From NCBI GenBank assembly GCA_026708115.1, contig JAPOVL010000039.1:1-64000 (forward strand): DNA of 64,000 bases, written 5' to 3'. The translations under genes were made by a program, and so were the position numbers. Under the pieces are notes generated by a model, which saw only the letters and a list, made by a program, of their open reading frames with translations, ran no database searches and was not told the origin of the DNA. Below are positions 34,501 through 43,222 of the stretch, one piece after another (position 1 is the stretch's first letter; every line of letters begins with the position of its first letter). The DNA comes from Chloroflexota bacterium. Its GTDB lineage: Bacteria > Chloroflexota > Anaerolineae > Aggregatilineales > Phototrophicaceae.

Positions 34501-36184
34501 CCTTCGTCAAAAGGGCGCCGTCGCGCCGTTCAAAGAGTTCGGTCAAGGCGTATTGCAAGAGCGGCAATGCGCCGGGCTGTTCGCGCACGTCCTCTATGAT
34601 CGTTTCGACAAGTCCTTCTTCCAAAACGGCGCCGACGCGATAGGCGGGGCCGGTAATGGTCTCTTCCAATTCTTCGTCATTCAAAGGCAAAACCAGCTCA
34701 GTGCGTTTGCGGATCAATTCGCCGAAGCCCTGATAGAGCAGCGGCCGGTCATAGAAATCGGCGCGCAAGGTCGCGATGATGATGACCGGGCTGTTTTCCG
34801 CCGCAACCGCGTTAAGTATGAGGTCGAGAAACTGCTGGCGATCGCTCTCTTGCTCGACCTGGGTGAAGACCTCTTCAAACTGATCGATCATGAGCACCAG
34901 GCGGCTATCCTCTGAAGGCAGCGCCCATGTGACACCTTCGGCTAGTCCCTGTTGGCTATCGCGCAGGAGATCGACGATGCCGGGCAATGGGGAGGTGGAA
35001 ACGCTCAAGAGCGCCGCCGCCAGTTCCTCCAAGGGCACCTCGCCGGGCACCATCTCGGCATAGAACCAATGTTCCGAACCCGGGATACGGCCTTGGCGCA
35101 GCGCTGGCAGCACGCCCGCTTTAACCAGACTGGATTTTCCACTGCCGCTGGGGCCGATCACGGCAAGGAAATTATTCTCAACGACCTGTTCCTGCAAGCG
35201 ATCAAGCACTTGCTGGATCATAGATGTTCGGCCGAAGAAGTCCGCCGCATCGGCTTGCTGGAAGGCGCGCAGACCCTTGTAGGGATTCTTCGTCTCTAGC
35301 AACTCAAAGTCGGAAAGATCCAATTCTTCCAGCGACAACTCGACTGTTGCCGCGCCGTGGCGCAAGGTTTGATGGAACTCTCTCACCAGCGACTGGGCGT
35401 CGGGATAGCGCTCTTCCGGGTCTTTGGCGGTGGCCTTCTGTATGATCGAATTGAAAGCAGGTGGCAGATTGAGCTCGTCATGGTCGATCATCGGCAGCGG
35501 TTCATTGAGGTGTTTGTATACTAGCGTTGCCAGTGTCAACTCGGCGAAGGGACGGCGTCCGGAAAGCATTTCGTAGAGCATAATCCCAAAGGCGTAGACA
35601 TCGCTATGCGGCCCGACATCACCGCCACGGATTTGCTCCGGCGCCAGATAGGCCGGCGTGCCGACGATATCGCCCTGTCCGCCGCCGCCATCGCTGCCAA
35701 CTTCCTTGGCAATGCCGAAGTCACCCAGGTAGGCATTGCCGTCTTCGTCCATCAAGATGTTATCGGCCTTGACATCACGATGGACAACGCCATTGCGATG
35801 GGCAAAGGTCAAGGCAGAGCCGACCTGCTCTAGCACTTTGCCAGTGGCGTCAACGTCCAACTGACCCTGCTCATCTATCTTGTCTCGCAGGCTGCCGCCG
35901 CGCAAATAGCGCATGACCAGGTAAGCGCTGTCTGGCTCTCGCCAATAATCATATAAGGGGACAATATGAGGATGTTCAAGGCGGGCGACTACTTGCGCCT
36001 CGCTTTCAAAACGGCGGATGAACTCGGGCGAGTTCGCGTATTTTGGCAAAATGACCTTAATGGCCACTTCGCGCAAGACCGCGCTCTGATTAGCGCGGTA
36101 GACAACACCGTAGCCGCCTTGTCCCAGGAGATCTTCGATTTCGTAGGACTTAACGGCCTTGCCGGTCAACTCCAAGATTTCCAT
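31526..36184 (-). CDS. Ser/Thr protein kinase fused to nSTAND ATPase, membrane segment and WD40 propellers
   Basis: The 1552-residue protein has a PknB-like kinase at about 14-275 (Lys43, HRDVKADN with Asp137, DFG at 155-157). An nSTAND1 ATPase follows from about 300 (NPYKGLRAFQQADAADFFGR; Walker A GPSGSGKSS with Lys350; Walker B LVLMIDQFEEVF). Next come a charged helix, one membrane span near 763-787 (IAAIVFGVAAMVAIILSLVAF), and a coiled coil of repeated IAEEQ/IAEDQ units. The C-terminal 650 residues are WD40 repeats (VWQLESGAELYRL, LWDVESGAARHTL, MWDIETGQEVRQF), enough for two propellers. All kinase motifs look intact, so it should be active. It probably senses a ligand through the propellers and signals through the ATPase and kinase. 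Defence or development roles are both possible. Confidence 0.95.
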   Translation of the reverse strand: MEILELTGKAVKSYEIEDLLGQGGYGVVYRANQSAVLREVAIKVILPKYANSPEFIRRFESEAQVVARLEHPHIVPLYDYWREPDSAYLVMRYLRGGSLRDKIDEQGQLDVDATGKVLEQVGSALTFAHRNGVVHRDVKADNILMDEDGNAYLGDFGIAKEVGSDGGGGQGDIVGTPAYLAPEQIRGGDVGPHSDVYAFGIMLYEMLSGRRPFAELTLATLVYKHLNEPLPMIDHDELNLPPAFNSIIQKATAKDPEERYPDAQSLVREFHQTLRHGAATVELSLEELDLSDFELLETKNPYKGLRAFQQADAADFFGRTSMIQQVLDRLQEQVVENNFLAVIGPSGSGKSSLVKAGVLPALRQGRIPGSEHWFYAEMVPGEVPLEELAAALLSVSTSPLPGIVDLLRDSQQGLAEGVTWALPSEDSRLVLMIDQFEEVFTQVEQESDRQQFLDLILNAVAAENSPVIIIATLRADFYDRPLLYQGFGELIRKRTELVLPLNDEELEETITGPAYRVGAVLEEGLVETIIEDVREQPGALPLLQYALTELFERRDGALLTKAAYSDIGGTLGALAKRAEEVYLRFQDDGKEMARQMFLRLVTLGEGQEDTRRRILQTELLTLGDRDVVENVLDHFGRYRLLTFDRDEATRSSTVEVAHEALIRQWERLREWLLESREDVRLERQLLHSAEVWDEAGREKSYVIGGTRLRQFEEWAQTTTLQLNELELEYLEASLAVRQEQEAIERARQERERELERQKARNMRIAAIVFGVAAMVAIILSLVAFQQRAIAETERERADAQRMIAEDQREIAEEQMNIAEEQRAIAEDALHVAEINERKNLSLALAANARGSLSEHDPALALPLAIEARHVSDPPEAEVLRILGKTAFSPGPRFRFTDSPQSTLAVGTNSDGSIGAFAGSEGVIRLVSTVTGELLSAIETGSPVIGMSISPDDRLIAAGLADNTVGVWQLESGAELYRLTDHEMMVTDVEFSPDGATLASSSADASVRLWDVESGAARHTLQKHLDYVIKLSFSSDGARLASSSASIGVSESERTPEHNTIQVWDVASGENLLTIPPDGIGYIRDVEFSPDGLTIAATTWSSALGGTARIYDAESGAELHRLYAHRTTISNVEFSPDGKMLATGSRDGSVKIWNIEQGVEVTSYVGFPERVHDIEYSPDGEYMMIGLGNAGDFPDGSDNPVDGSAYLWDLRNRTQAQVYAGHSNWTWAADISPDGALVASGSGPLSLPASLDDLDATARVWDAASGQQFIALSGHSNTVDSVRFTLDGNYLLSAGWDGDIRRWDLADGAEVARYNVPEARVYMIDLHPDGEHFVSASSDGMIRMWHIESAQVVREFIGHTAAVNGVHISDDGALIASAAGNWAGEDHTVRLWDAESGDLLGTYEGHTAIVNYARIAPNKQFIISTSWDDTVRMWDIETGQEVRQFVGHTGNTFGIDISSDNMTLLTTSSDTTVRMWDIATGEELNRFDQHTDWIQEIVFSPDESFAVSAGQDLTLRRWRIRRTADDLIAWARDNRYIRELTCAERESFRLTCE

Positions 36185-36234
36185 AAGTTTACCTTACCTA
36201 GAACATCAAATAACTGGGCTGGATTCTTTGGCAC

Positions 36235-36243
36235 AGTATAGCA
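36235..36243 (-). promoter_or_regulatory. Extended -10 promoter of the kinase gene
   Basis: On the minus strand TGCTATACT gives an extended -10 (TG-N-TATACT) about 51 bases before the ATG at 36184. No clear -35 is visible, as expected for this promoter class. A ribosome binding site AAGGT follows. Confidence 0.5.
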
Positions 36244-36379
36244 TACAAGCCAGTCTTTGACATGAAGGCGCGCAAGAATCCGTAACTCTCCTGCGTTTTC
36301 CAAGAGCGCCTCGGCGCGACCGTGTAGCAGGCCTGTTTATCCCAAAATATCCCAAATTGGGAAATCTCCGGATGATCTG

Positions 36380-36964
36380 TCAAGGAACCCTGTTGCAGTC
36401 CAGCATAGGGGATTCTCGAAAGAAAAATGCTCCGCGAAAATCCGGGGCCACCTCTTTTTTCTTCGCGGACCAGTTTTCTATCGAGATGCGGAATACCGAT
36501 GTACGGGAGAGTTCTTCCTGCACTGGCGGTCGATAATCGTTGCCGGCCTCCAGATGCGGCGCGTACTTGTCCAGCAGTGCTTGAAGCGCTGATGTGGCTT
36601 CCGCCTCGTCGTCGACGACCGTAATCCTCCCAAAAATCACCAGACCGGCGTATTCGACGCTGAATTCCAGCGCTTCGGCCGCTGGCAAAAGCCGGCCCAT
36701 TTCCATAATACTGAAGCATACACGGTCATCTGCCTCGGCGTTGGCGCGCGTGCGCCCGACCCGCGCGGTGTGCAGGTAAATGCAATGCGCGGTTTCGTCA
36801 TAGACAAACAAGTTGGTATTGGCGTAGGGCTGCCCGGCATGCACCGTGGCCAGCGTCCCAACCGGGGCGGTATTGAGAAATTGTTTCATCCATGTTTCGT
36901 CGACAACCTCGCGGTCGCCCCGACGGATGCAAGTAGGCGGGGCGTTTAGATAATCTTTGGGCAT
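36380..36964 (-). CDS. PNPOx-fold flavin-binding protein, NimA/pyridoxamine oxidase-like
   Basis: The protein is 194 residues from ATG 36964, which has GAGGA ten bases upstream; an extension to 37024 lacks one. It has the split-barrel landmarks: GDREVVDETWMKQFLNTAPVGTLATV, NTNLFVYDETAHCIYLHTARVGRTRAN (split as NTNLFVYDETAHCIYLH and TARVGRTRAN), EYAGLVIFGRITVVDDEAE and VFRISIENWSAKKKE. These resemble the nitroimidazole-reductase (NimA) and pyridoxamine 5'-phosphate oxidase-related families, which bind FMN or similar cofactors. It is not a true PdxH, because the substrate-binding C-terminal arm is missing. The actual reaction is unknown. Confidence 0.82.
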   Translation of the reverse strand: MPKDYLNAPPTCIRRGDREVVDETWMKQFLNTAPVGTLATVHAGQPYANTNLFVYDETAHCIYLHTARVGRTRANAEADDRVCFSIMEMGRLLPAAEALEFSVEYAGLVIFGRITVVDDEAEATSALQALLDKYAPHLEAGNDYRPPVQEELSRTSVFRISIENWSAKKKEVAPDFRGAFFFRESPMLDCNRVP

Positions 36965-37140
36965 TTTACAATTCCTCGCGTTGCGGATCGGTAAACCGAA
37001 GGCAATTGTGGGCCAACACCGCAAAATGGAGTATGACCAATGAATGCCATTTCAAAAGATGACGCAGATTGCGGTTGACGGCGCTGCATTTCAGATAATT
37101 GGCGCATCAAGCCTTATCTCTCAAAAGGCGGAAATTCGGC

Positions 37141-37301
37141 AGTGGCGCTCCGATGGATCGCCCGACAAGTAGCAACTGAATAGATGTCGGGCGACTCGCC
37201 GCTGCGCTTAGACACCGCACCTAGCAAATCGTTGGTATTTTGCGCTAAAGATTTCATGTCGAGGGCTGGCTACGTAGTACTTCAATCGTAAAGGATATAC
37301 T
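37141..37301. repeat. Degenerate GGGCGA repeat and conserved upstream element
   Basis: The 400-base gap 36965-37365 holds a decayed hairpin (GATCGCCCGAC ... GTCGGGCGACTC, about 37157-37197). It is followed by a block at 37224-37301 that aligns with 63151-63226 at roughly 78 percent by eye, sharing TCATGTCGAGGGC and ACTTCAA-n-CG...GGATA-n-ACT. TATACT at 37296-37301 could be a -10 element. The rest of the gap shows no gene. Confidence 0.5.
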
Positions 37302-37365
37302 ACTCATTCGTAGGCTATAGCTTGCGCGAAAGGGATGTATTTGACACAATGGGTGGGCATTCCCG

Positions 37366-40092
37366 GTGGAGCAAGGATTGAAGGTCGCCAGCGTGCCCGA
37401 CACACTGGACTACTTGATGGCGGGTTACGAGGAAGACGATGCGCTTGTCGTGCTTGCGCGCAGCGAGGATTTCCCCGTCGACGATGCCGACCAATGTCGC
37501 AGTCAACTCTCTTTAGAACCGATGACCTTAGGCGACAAGAACAATGCGCCTGCTTTGGCTATTGCGAAGTTGGACGACGAACGAGCAATGCTCGTCTATG
37601 CCTGGTCGCCGGATAGACAAGGCGGAAGCCCCTGTTACCAATATGCTTCGATTCCTTATGACGTGTTGAGGCCGAAAAACGGCGGGCTCCAGCGTCTGCT
37701 CGAAAACCTGCCGCTGGATGTGGCGCGGGATGACAACAGCGGCGCTGCTTTTGTTCTGCCCGACAATGCGGATGCTGTCGCAAAAACCTGTGAGAATCGC
37801 TTTGGCAGGGTCGTGAACGAACTTTTGGACAAGGACTTCGATCTGGCGATGACCCTCGCGGGGGCGCTCTTGCACGAGCGAAAACTGTTGATTCACAATT
37901 TTTCGGCAGATTTCGAGCAACGTCTTGACCTGATTGCTGGTCTGCGAGGGCTGTTGCCGGAGGCTGCAACCGTCAATTTGACATTTTCAACGAAGGACCT
38001 CCAGACCGATCTGGAACCTCCCCGCGTCGTATTTTCCGAGGGCGACGACGATACGCGCTACTGGGCCCTGGATTGGAACAATCCCGAAGCGACAGCCGCA
38101 GTCCGGGAACATCCCTACGTCCAATTGCTCAGCGGTTGGTGGCGGCAGGACAGCGATGCATTCGCCAAGCGCATCGACAGCCTGGAGGCTCTGGCAGTCG
38201 CAGCCATGGGAGAGGGAGATCTTTCCGCCCAACTGGCAGCCGTCGCCGAACGCCATTTGCTGGACCAACGGACATTGACAGAGGACGCGCTTGAAACCAG
38301 CGCCATGATCGGCGCTTTGTCCGGCTCCGCGCCGCCAATGGGCGAATTGCGCGTCCGATATATGAGGAAGCTGCTCGAAAATGCATTGCATAACCGCGAT
38401 GTCGTGGCGGGGAAGCGCGTTGCCGAAGAGTTGGAAAAAGACGGGCGGCTCGAAGCGGAACTTGCCGACCTCTTCGACGAAATGCTGGAGTCGCAGCCGG
38501 ATACTGTCTACGTCTTCGCCCGCAATCGACTGAATCATTTGGGCATCGATGACAAATGGATACCGCGCTTGCAGGCTGCCGCGCGCGATTCGCTTGAAGT
38601 TGCCATCGAAGAAGGCGATGCGCCGACCTTGATCAGTTGGCTGGAATTGATCGCGCATGAGCCGCTTTCTTATCAATTGCAAGACATTCTTCGCGATGGG
38701 GTCTTGTCGTCGATCGAGCGCGCGCACGGCAACGGCGAATTAGGCATCCATCTCATACTGATCGCCGCGCGCCGCTTGCCGGATATCGCCGATACGCTTT
38801 ATGAGGATGAATCCCTGATTGCCGCCCTGCCGGCCAAAATGAGCCGCGCGCTGCGCGACAACTCGGCGGGGGCCTTGGAACCGCTTATTGAAGAGACAGC
38901 CGAATACTTTCTGCTCGCGCTCTTCCACGGCATCGAGACCTCCGACGTGCAATTGGTCACGATTGCATCGGTAGAGTATCTCTGGACGCTTTTCGCGTCC
39001 GAGAAGCGAGTCGATCTGCCGGTGATTTATCGGCCACCGGCGATGATTCGATTGTTGGCCACGCAAGCAAGCCATCAGCTTACCGACGACGCGCTTGATC
39101 TGCACCTGCGTCATGTCCTGATCAGCGATGATCGGGAATTGCTCGTGGAAGCGGCAGGTCACCTTGCCAAGCGCGATGTGCTTTTCCCAAGGTTGAGCAC
39201 ATTGCTCGAGGAAGATGATTTCACGCTGGACCGGGTCTTGTCGATCTTGAACGCGGTATCCGGCATCGACGATTTGGCGCCCCGCGATGTGATTGACGCC
39301 TATTTCGGCATGCTTGATTTCTACGATTGGGAACCGGCGACGCAGCCGCTGATGGAAGCGTTAGCACGTGTGATGGCCAAGAACCAGGCCCTGCATGTCT
39401 CTTATCGACATCTTTGGAAATGTTTCGATAGCTGCAGCGGTCTGCAACTGGAAACCGCGACCCGCACCACCGTCACGCATCTTTTTCAGCAATTTGAAGA
39501 TGAAGCGGATATTCCGCAGACCGTCGACGGCATCGCGCGCATATGGAGGCAAGGCAGTTGGAGCCGAACGCTGCTGAACACCTTGTACGACTGGTGGCGG
39601 GAACACACTCACCGCTGCTCCTTGACACAATTGCAACGGCTTGAGCGGGAGTTGGAGGCGCACCGTCACCTCGAACCGTTGAAGCAAATCTTGCGCACGG
39701 CGCTAGCCATGCGCCGCTGGATGCCGGACCGCGATCCCGCAAATTTCGCCCAAGCGATCAATGCGGCCTGCACCTTGGTCGAACATATCACCGACGCCTT
39801 CGACCATGCGCATTTGACCCATATTGACCCACAGACCGTGCGCCGCGAATTGGCGCCCGTGCGCGACGTTCTTTCGGCGGACGAGCGGCATATTTTGGCG
39901 AATAACCTGCGCAATTTGGCCCATCTGATGATCGAAATGGCGGAAAACCGTAGCAAACCCTCGCTCATCCGGAGCGATGACAGTATCGATCGTCAACTGA
40001 ATCTTGGGGAGGCGCACCCGCATGGGTCTATTGATATGATGAAATGGGTGGCGGGATATCTCGACGGCGCGCATAACCCAGGCGACGAATGA
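37366..40092 (+). CDS. Large alpha-helical protein of unknown function
   Basis: I do not recognise the family. The 908-residue product, from a GTG at 37366, has no signal peptide or membrane segment. Its first 230 residues are mixed alpha/beta (DALVVLARSEDFPV, MLVYAWSPDRQGG, EAATVNLTFSTKDLQTDLEPPRVV split as EAATVNLTFSTKD and LQTDLEPPRVV). The rest is almost all helix with HEAT-like spacing (VSYRHLWKCFDS, LEAHRHLEPLKQILRTALAM). It could be an adaptor of the kind that associates with GTPases or kinases, but this is speculation. The start is doubtful: an open frame shifted by one begins MYLTQWVGIPGG at 37335 and runs into it at about 37370. Composition is acidic. It is monocistronic, with a repeat-derived upstream region. 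Confidence 0.75.
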   Translation: MEQGLKVASVPDTLDYLMAGYEEDDALVVLARSEDFPVDDADQCRSQLSLEPMTLGDKNNAPALAIAKLDDERAMLVYAWSPDRQGGSPCYQYASIPYDVLRPKNGGLQRLLENLPLDVARDDNSGAAFVLPDNADAVAKTCENRFGRVVNELLDKDFDLAMTLAGALLHERKLLIHNFSADFEQRLDLIAGLRGLLPEAATVNLTFSTKDLQTDLEPPRVVFSEGDDDTRYWALDWNNPEATAAVREHPYVQLLSGWWRQDSDAFAKRIDSLEALAVAAMGEGDLSAQLAAVAERHLLDQRTLTEDALETSAMIGALSGSAPPMGELRVRYMRKLLENALHNRDVVAGKRVAEELEKDGRLEAELADLFDEMLESQPDTVYVFARNRLNHLGIDDKWIPRLQAAARDSLEVAIEEGDAPTLISWLELIAHEPLSYQLQDILRDGVLSSIERAHGNGELGIHLILIAARRLPDIADTLYEDESLIAALPAKMSRALRDNSAGALEPLIEETAEYFLLALFHGIETSDVQLVTIASVEYLWTLFASEKRVDLPVIYRPPAMIRLLATQASHQLTDDALDLHLRHVLISDDRELLVEAAGHLAKRDVLFPRLSTLLEEDDFTLDRVLSILNAVSGIDDLAPRDVIDAYFGMLDFYDWEPATQPLMEALARVMAKNQALHVSYRHLWKCFDSCSGLQLETATRTTVTHLFQQFEDEADIPQTVDGIARIWRQGSWSRTLLNTLYDWWREHTHRCSLTQLQRLERELEAHRHLEPLKQILRTALAMRRWMPDRDPANFAQAINAACTLVEHITDAFDHAHLTHIDPQTVRRELAPVRDVLSADERHILANNLRNLAHLMIEMAENRSKPSLIRSDDSIDRQLNLGEAHPHGSIDMMKWVAGYLDGAHNPGDE

Positions 40093-40246
40093 TAGCCGCT
40101 CGGCGCCTACGCCGGCGAATTTGGGCTAGCGCGCTCGCACAGAAAAATAGACCTGCTCGGCTAGCGCAGATCGCGGTTTATCAAATAAGGAGAGCCAAGC
40201 CGGGCGCAGAGCCCGAACTGCGAGATTAACAGGAAGACGAAGGCGT

Positions 40247-40591
40247 ATGGAAAAACTCTTCACCTATGGCACCTTGCAGAATCCGGAAACACAGCAACAG
40301 CTGCTCGGCCGCACGCTGGGTGAGGGCCGGCCGGATTCCCTGCTTGGCTATCGTGTGGCCAGGCTCAATGGCATTCATTATGTCTACAGTATATTGCAAC
40401 CGCACAGCGGATCTCGGGTGGAAGGCTTGCTCTTTGAAGTGAGCAGCGAGGAACTCCAGAAACTGGACGACTATGAAGGGGACGCTTATGTGCGGGTCAG
40501 CGCGCGGCTGGTCAGCAAGACGCGGGCCTGGGTCTATATCGAGAATCCCAAGTCGGAATTCCGCAGCCACATCGAAGCGATTGAGGGCTGA
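40247..40591 (+). CDS. Gamma-glutamylcyclotransferase (AIG2-like) family protein
   Basis: The 114-residue protein has the GGCT fold marks: KLFTYGTLQNPETQQQLLGR (YGTL loop near residue 7), VEGLLFEVSSEELQKLDDYEG with the conserved Glu in DYEG, and AWVYIENP near the end. Family members release 5-oxoproline from gamma-glutamyl amines or peptides, acting in the cytoplasm. Spacing of YGTL and Glu fits the small bacterial YtfP-like group, for which the substrate is often unclear. It lies alone between the large unknown gene and the Gfo/Idh/MocA gene, with a gap of 81 bases to the latter. Confidence 0.87.
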   Translation: MEKLFTYGTLQNPETQQQLLGRTLGEGRPDSLLGYRVARLNGIHYVYSILQPHSGSRVEGLLFEVSSEELQKLDDYEGDAYVRVSARLVSKTRAWVYIENPKSEFRSHIEAIEG

Positions 40592-40672
40592 TGGCTGCCA
40601 TATCCTATCGCTGTGAGTACAATGCCGGCGCTTCCAATTGCAGCTGAACCACATGACACAGGGCGGTCGAAG

Positions 40673-41851
40673 ATGACGACACTTGGCATCGGCGTGATCG
40701 GCATGGGCTGGATGGGACAGGTGCATAGCCGCTCCTACGGCTTGGTGTCGCAGCGCTTTCCCGACAGCGGTCTGGAAGCGAAGCTTGTCATTTGTTCCGA
40801 CAATGTAGCAGAACGGGCGAACCGGGCGCGGAGGCTTCTCGGCTTTGAAGCGGCGACCTCGGACTGGCGCGAAGTGATCGCGCATCCTCTAGTACAGATT
40901 GTAAATATCGCTACACCCAATAATCTCCATGTCGAAATCGTTGACGCGGCTGCAGCGGCCGGCAAGCATATCTTCTGTGAAAAGCCGGTCGGGCGCAGTC
41001 CCTCGGAAACGGCGCAGATCGAATCCATTGCGCGGCGAGCCGGCGTCCTGACCTTTGTCGGCTTCAATTACCGCTGGGCGCCGCTGGTGATGCACGCCAA
41101 GAAACTGATCAGCGAGGGCAAGCTGGGAGAATTGACCCAGTACCGCGGTCGTTTCTTCAGCATGTACGGCAGCAATCCTTACGGCTTGCTGTCCTGGCGC
41201 TTTGACAAGAGCGTGGCCGGTTACGGCGCGCTGGGCGACATCATGGCGCATGTCACCGATATGGCGCTCTACCTGGCGGGACCGATCAAGCGGCTGGCCA
41301 GCAATGCGCACACCTTTATCGCCGAGCGGCCCAAGCCGATCCCTGGCAAGGGTACGCACTATTCGATGGGCGCGCCGGGCGATCCCACAGGACCGGTTAG
41401 CAACGAGGACTATGTTGGCGCGCTGGTGGAATTCGCCAACGGCGCGCGCGGCAGCTTTGAAGCGTCGCGCACGATCTTTGGGCCGAAGAATCAATTCGGT
41501 TTCGAAATCAACGGAAGCGAGGGCGCGATGAATTGGGACTTCGAGCGGATGAACGAATTGCAGCTTTACCTGCCGGGCGACGATGGCCTGCGAGACGGTT
41601 TCTTGCGCCTGGTGGGCGGAGACAAATATCCCTACCACGGCAATTTCAATCCGGGCGAAGGCAGCGGCATCGGCTATGAAGACATGAAGGTGATCGAAGC
41701 TTATCAGTTCTTGAAATCAGTCGCTGAGGGCGCGCAAGCTTCGCCCGGTTTTGGCGAGGCGCTGGCCGTGGCCGAGGCGCACGCGGCGATGATTCGCTCC
41801 TGGCGGAGCGGCGCCTGGGAAGACGTGGGGCCCTTGCATGGTGACGGATAA
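40673..41851 (+). CDS. Gfo/Idh/MocA family NAD(P)-dependent sugar oxidoreductase
   Basis: From ATG 40673 the protein is 392 residues, with [19 protein letters not shown] as the Rossmann glycine loop, [31 protein letters not shown] with the EKP motif, and [16 protein letters not shown]. The C-terminal alpha/beta domain carries [30 protein letters not shown] (split as [12 protein letters not shown] and [18 protein letters not shown]), with the GDIMAHVTD signature of inositol and sugar dehydrogenases. An upstream ATG at 40613 would add 20 residues without homology. It probably oxidises a sugar or cyclitol such as an inositol. An IolB gene lies 14 kb away, so no single pathway can be claimed. Confidence 0.9.
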   Translation: MTTLGIGVIGMGWMGQVHSRSYGLVSQRFPDSGLEAKLVICSDNVAERANRARRLLGFEAATSDWREVIAHPLVQIVNIATPNNLHVEIVDAAAAAGKHIFCEKPVGRSPSETAQIESIARRAGVLTFVGFNYRWAPLVMHAKKLISEGKLGELTQYRGRFFSMYGSNPYGLLSWRFDKSVAGYGALGDIMAHVTDMALYLAGPIKRLASNAHTFIAERPKPIPGKGTHYSMGAPGDPTGPVSNEDYVGALVEFANGARGSFEASRTIFGPKNQFGFEINGSEGAMNWDFERMNELQLYLPGDDGLRDGFLRLVGGDKYPYHGNFNPGEGSGIGYEDMKVIEAYQFLKSVAEGAQASPGFGEALAVAEAHAAMIRSWRSGAWEDVGPLHGDG

Positions 41852-41908
41852 GCCTGTTCCCGTGCCCGGGGCCGACTGCAGACAGAATGGTCTAATGAGG
41901 TCAGCCCA

Positions 41909-43222
41909 ATGAGCAAGGTTGCCCTGCGCGGCTCGTTGTTCTATGTGAGGGACGATCCCTTTCTGAACCCGCCGGAAGACTGCGCGGTATACGAATCGGA
42001 CGGGATCATCGCCATCGAGGGCGGCAAGATCGCCGCAGTCGGAAGTGCCTCCGAGATCCTGCCTGCCTTGGCCGACGATGTTGAAGTGCGGCGCCATGCG
42101 CGCTCGATCCTGATGCCCGGTTTCGTCGACGCGCATATCCATTACCCGCAGGTTGAGATCATCGGCTCCTACGGCGCGCAACTGCTGGAATGGCTGCACA
42201 AATACACCTTCCCGACCGAAGCCAAATTCAATGATGCCGGGCACGCTGGGCGCATCGCCGAGTTCTTCGTCGCCGAGCTATTTCGCAACGGCACGACTTC
42301 CGCCTCGGTGTTCTGTACGTCAGCGCCAGGTTCGGTTGACGCCATATTCGAGGCGGCGCAAGCGCGCAACATGCTGATCCTGGCGGGCAAGATGATGATG
42401 GACAGCCACGCCCCGCCCGCCATCCTCGATACGGCGCAATCGAGCTATGACGATTCCAAAGCTTTGATCGAGCGCTGGCACGGTCGCGGTCGCTGTCTGT
42501 ACACGGTGACGCCGCGCTTCGCGCTCACCAGCAGCCCGCGGCAACTGGAGTTGGCCGGCGCGCTGATGCGCGAATTCGATGACGTGCGGCTGCAATCGCA
42601 TATTTCGGAGAACCTGGCGGAAATCGCGCGGGCGAAGGAATTGTATCCGCAGCGGGAGCACTATACCGACATCTACGAATATTACGGATTGCTGGATGAA
42701 CGAGCGTTATACGGCCATGGCGTTCATCTGTCGGAAGAGGAATTGCGTCGCTTCCACGAGACCGGCGCCAATATCGCCCACTGCCCCACCTCGAATTTTT
42801 TCATCGGCAGCGGGCTATTCGATATCGCCAAAAGCAAAGCCGAGCGCCGGCCGGTCACGGTGGGATTGGGAACGGATGTCGGAGGCGGCACCAGTTTCTC
42901 GATGCTGCAAACGATGAACGAAGCTTACAAAATGGCGCAGCTGCGCAAGATCTCGGTTACGGCGATTCAGAGCTTTTATCTGGCGACGCTGGGCAGCGCC
43001 GAAGCACTTGGCATTGCCGATCGCGTCGGCACGTTTGGGGTCGGGCAGGACGCGGATATCATCGCGCTTGATCCGCGCGCGACGCCGCTGCTGGCGCTGC
43101 GCAGCGAGGTGGCGGAGAGCTTTGAGGAGCTCTTGTTTGCGCTGATGATTTGCGCCGACGATCGCGCTATCGAGGCGACTTATGTTGCCGGCGAAGCAGT
43201 ATATCTACGCGATTCCGCCTAG
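41909..43222 (+). CDS. guaD: Guanine deaminase
   Basis: The 437-residue amidohydrolase has PGFVDAHIHYPQVEIIGSYG with the metal-binding HxH and the guanine-deaminase-specific YPQ, LLEWLHKYTFPTEAKF, FCTSAP, LQSHISENLAE, YGHGVHLSEEE, HCPTSNFFIGSG and LGTDVGGGTSFSML with the metal Asp. These give confidence in guanine deaminase rather than a related chlorohydrolase. It converts guanine to xanthine and ammonia in the cytoplasm. GAGGTCAG precedes the ATG. It ends in a four-base tail overlap with the convergent glycosyltransferase gene. No xanthine phosphoribosyltransferase is near, but the molybdenum hydroxylase at 27153 is in the same window. Confidence 0.93.
   Translation: MSKVALRGSLFYVRDDPFLNPPEDCAVYESDGIIAIEGGKIAAVGSASEILPALADDVEVRRHARSILMPGFVDAHIHYPQVEIIGSYGAQLLEWLHKYTFPTEAKFNDAGHAGRIAEFFVAELFRNGTTSASVFCTSAPGSVDAIFEAAQARNMLILAGKMMMDSHAPPAILDTAQSSYDDSKALIERWHGRGRCLYTVTPRFALTSSPRQLELAGALMREFDDVRLQSHISENLAEIARAKELYPQREHYTDIYEYYGLLDERALYGHGVHLSEEELRRFHETGANIAHCPTSNFFIGSGLFDIAKSKAERRPVTVGLGTDVGGGTSFSMLQTMNEAYKMAQLRKISVTAIQSFYLATLGSAEALGIADRVGTFGVGQDADIIALDPRATPLLALRSEVAESFEELLFALMICADDRAIEATYVAGEAVYLRDSA

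Noticed and set aside
33695..34915. 406-codon plus-strand frame, and another at 32522-33634, opposite the kinase-nSTAND-WD40 gene
   Set aside because: Both are antisense to intact domains and show no independent motifs or ribosome binding sites.
31526..36184. Calling the kinase-nSTAND protein a defence system outright
   Set aside because: No effector, nuclease or other defence gene is adjacent, and similar proteins have other signalling roles; kept only as a possibility.
36241..36379. Palindrome CCCAAATTGGG near 36350 as an operator
   Set aside because: It is a short imperfect symmetric site with no second copy and no regulator gene nearby.
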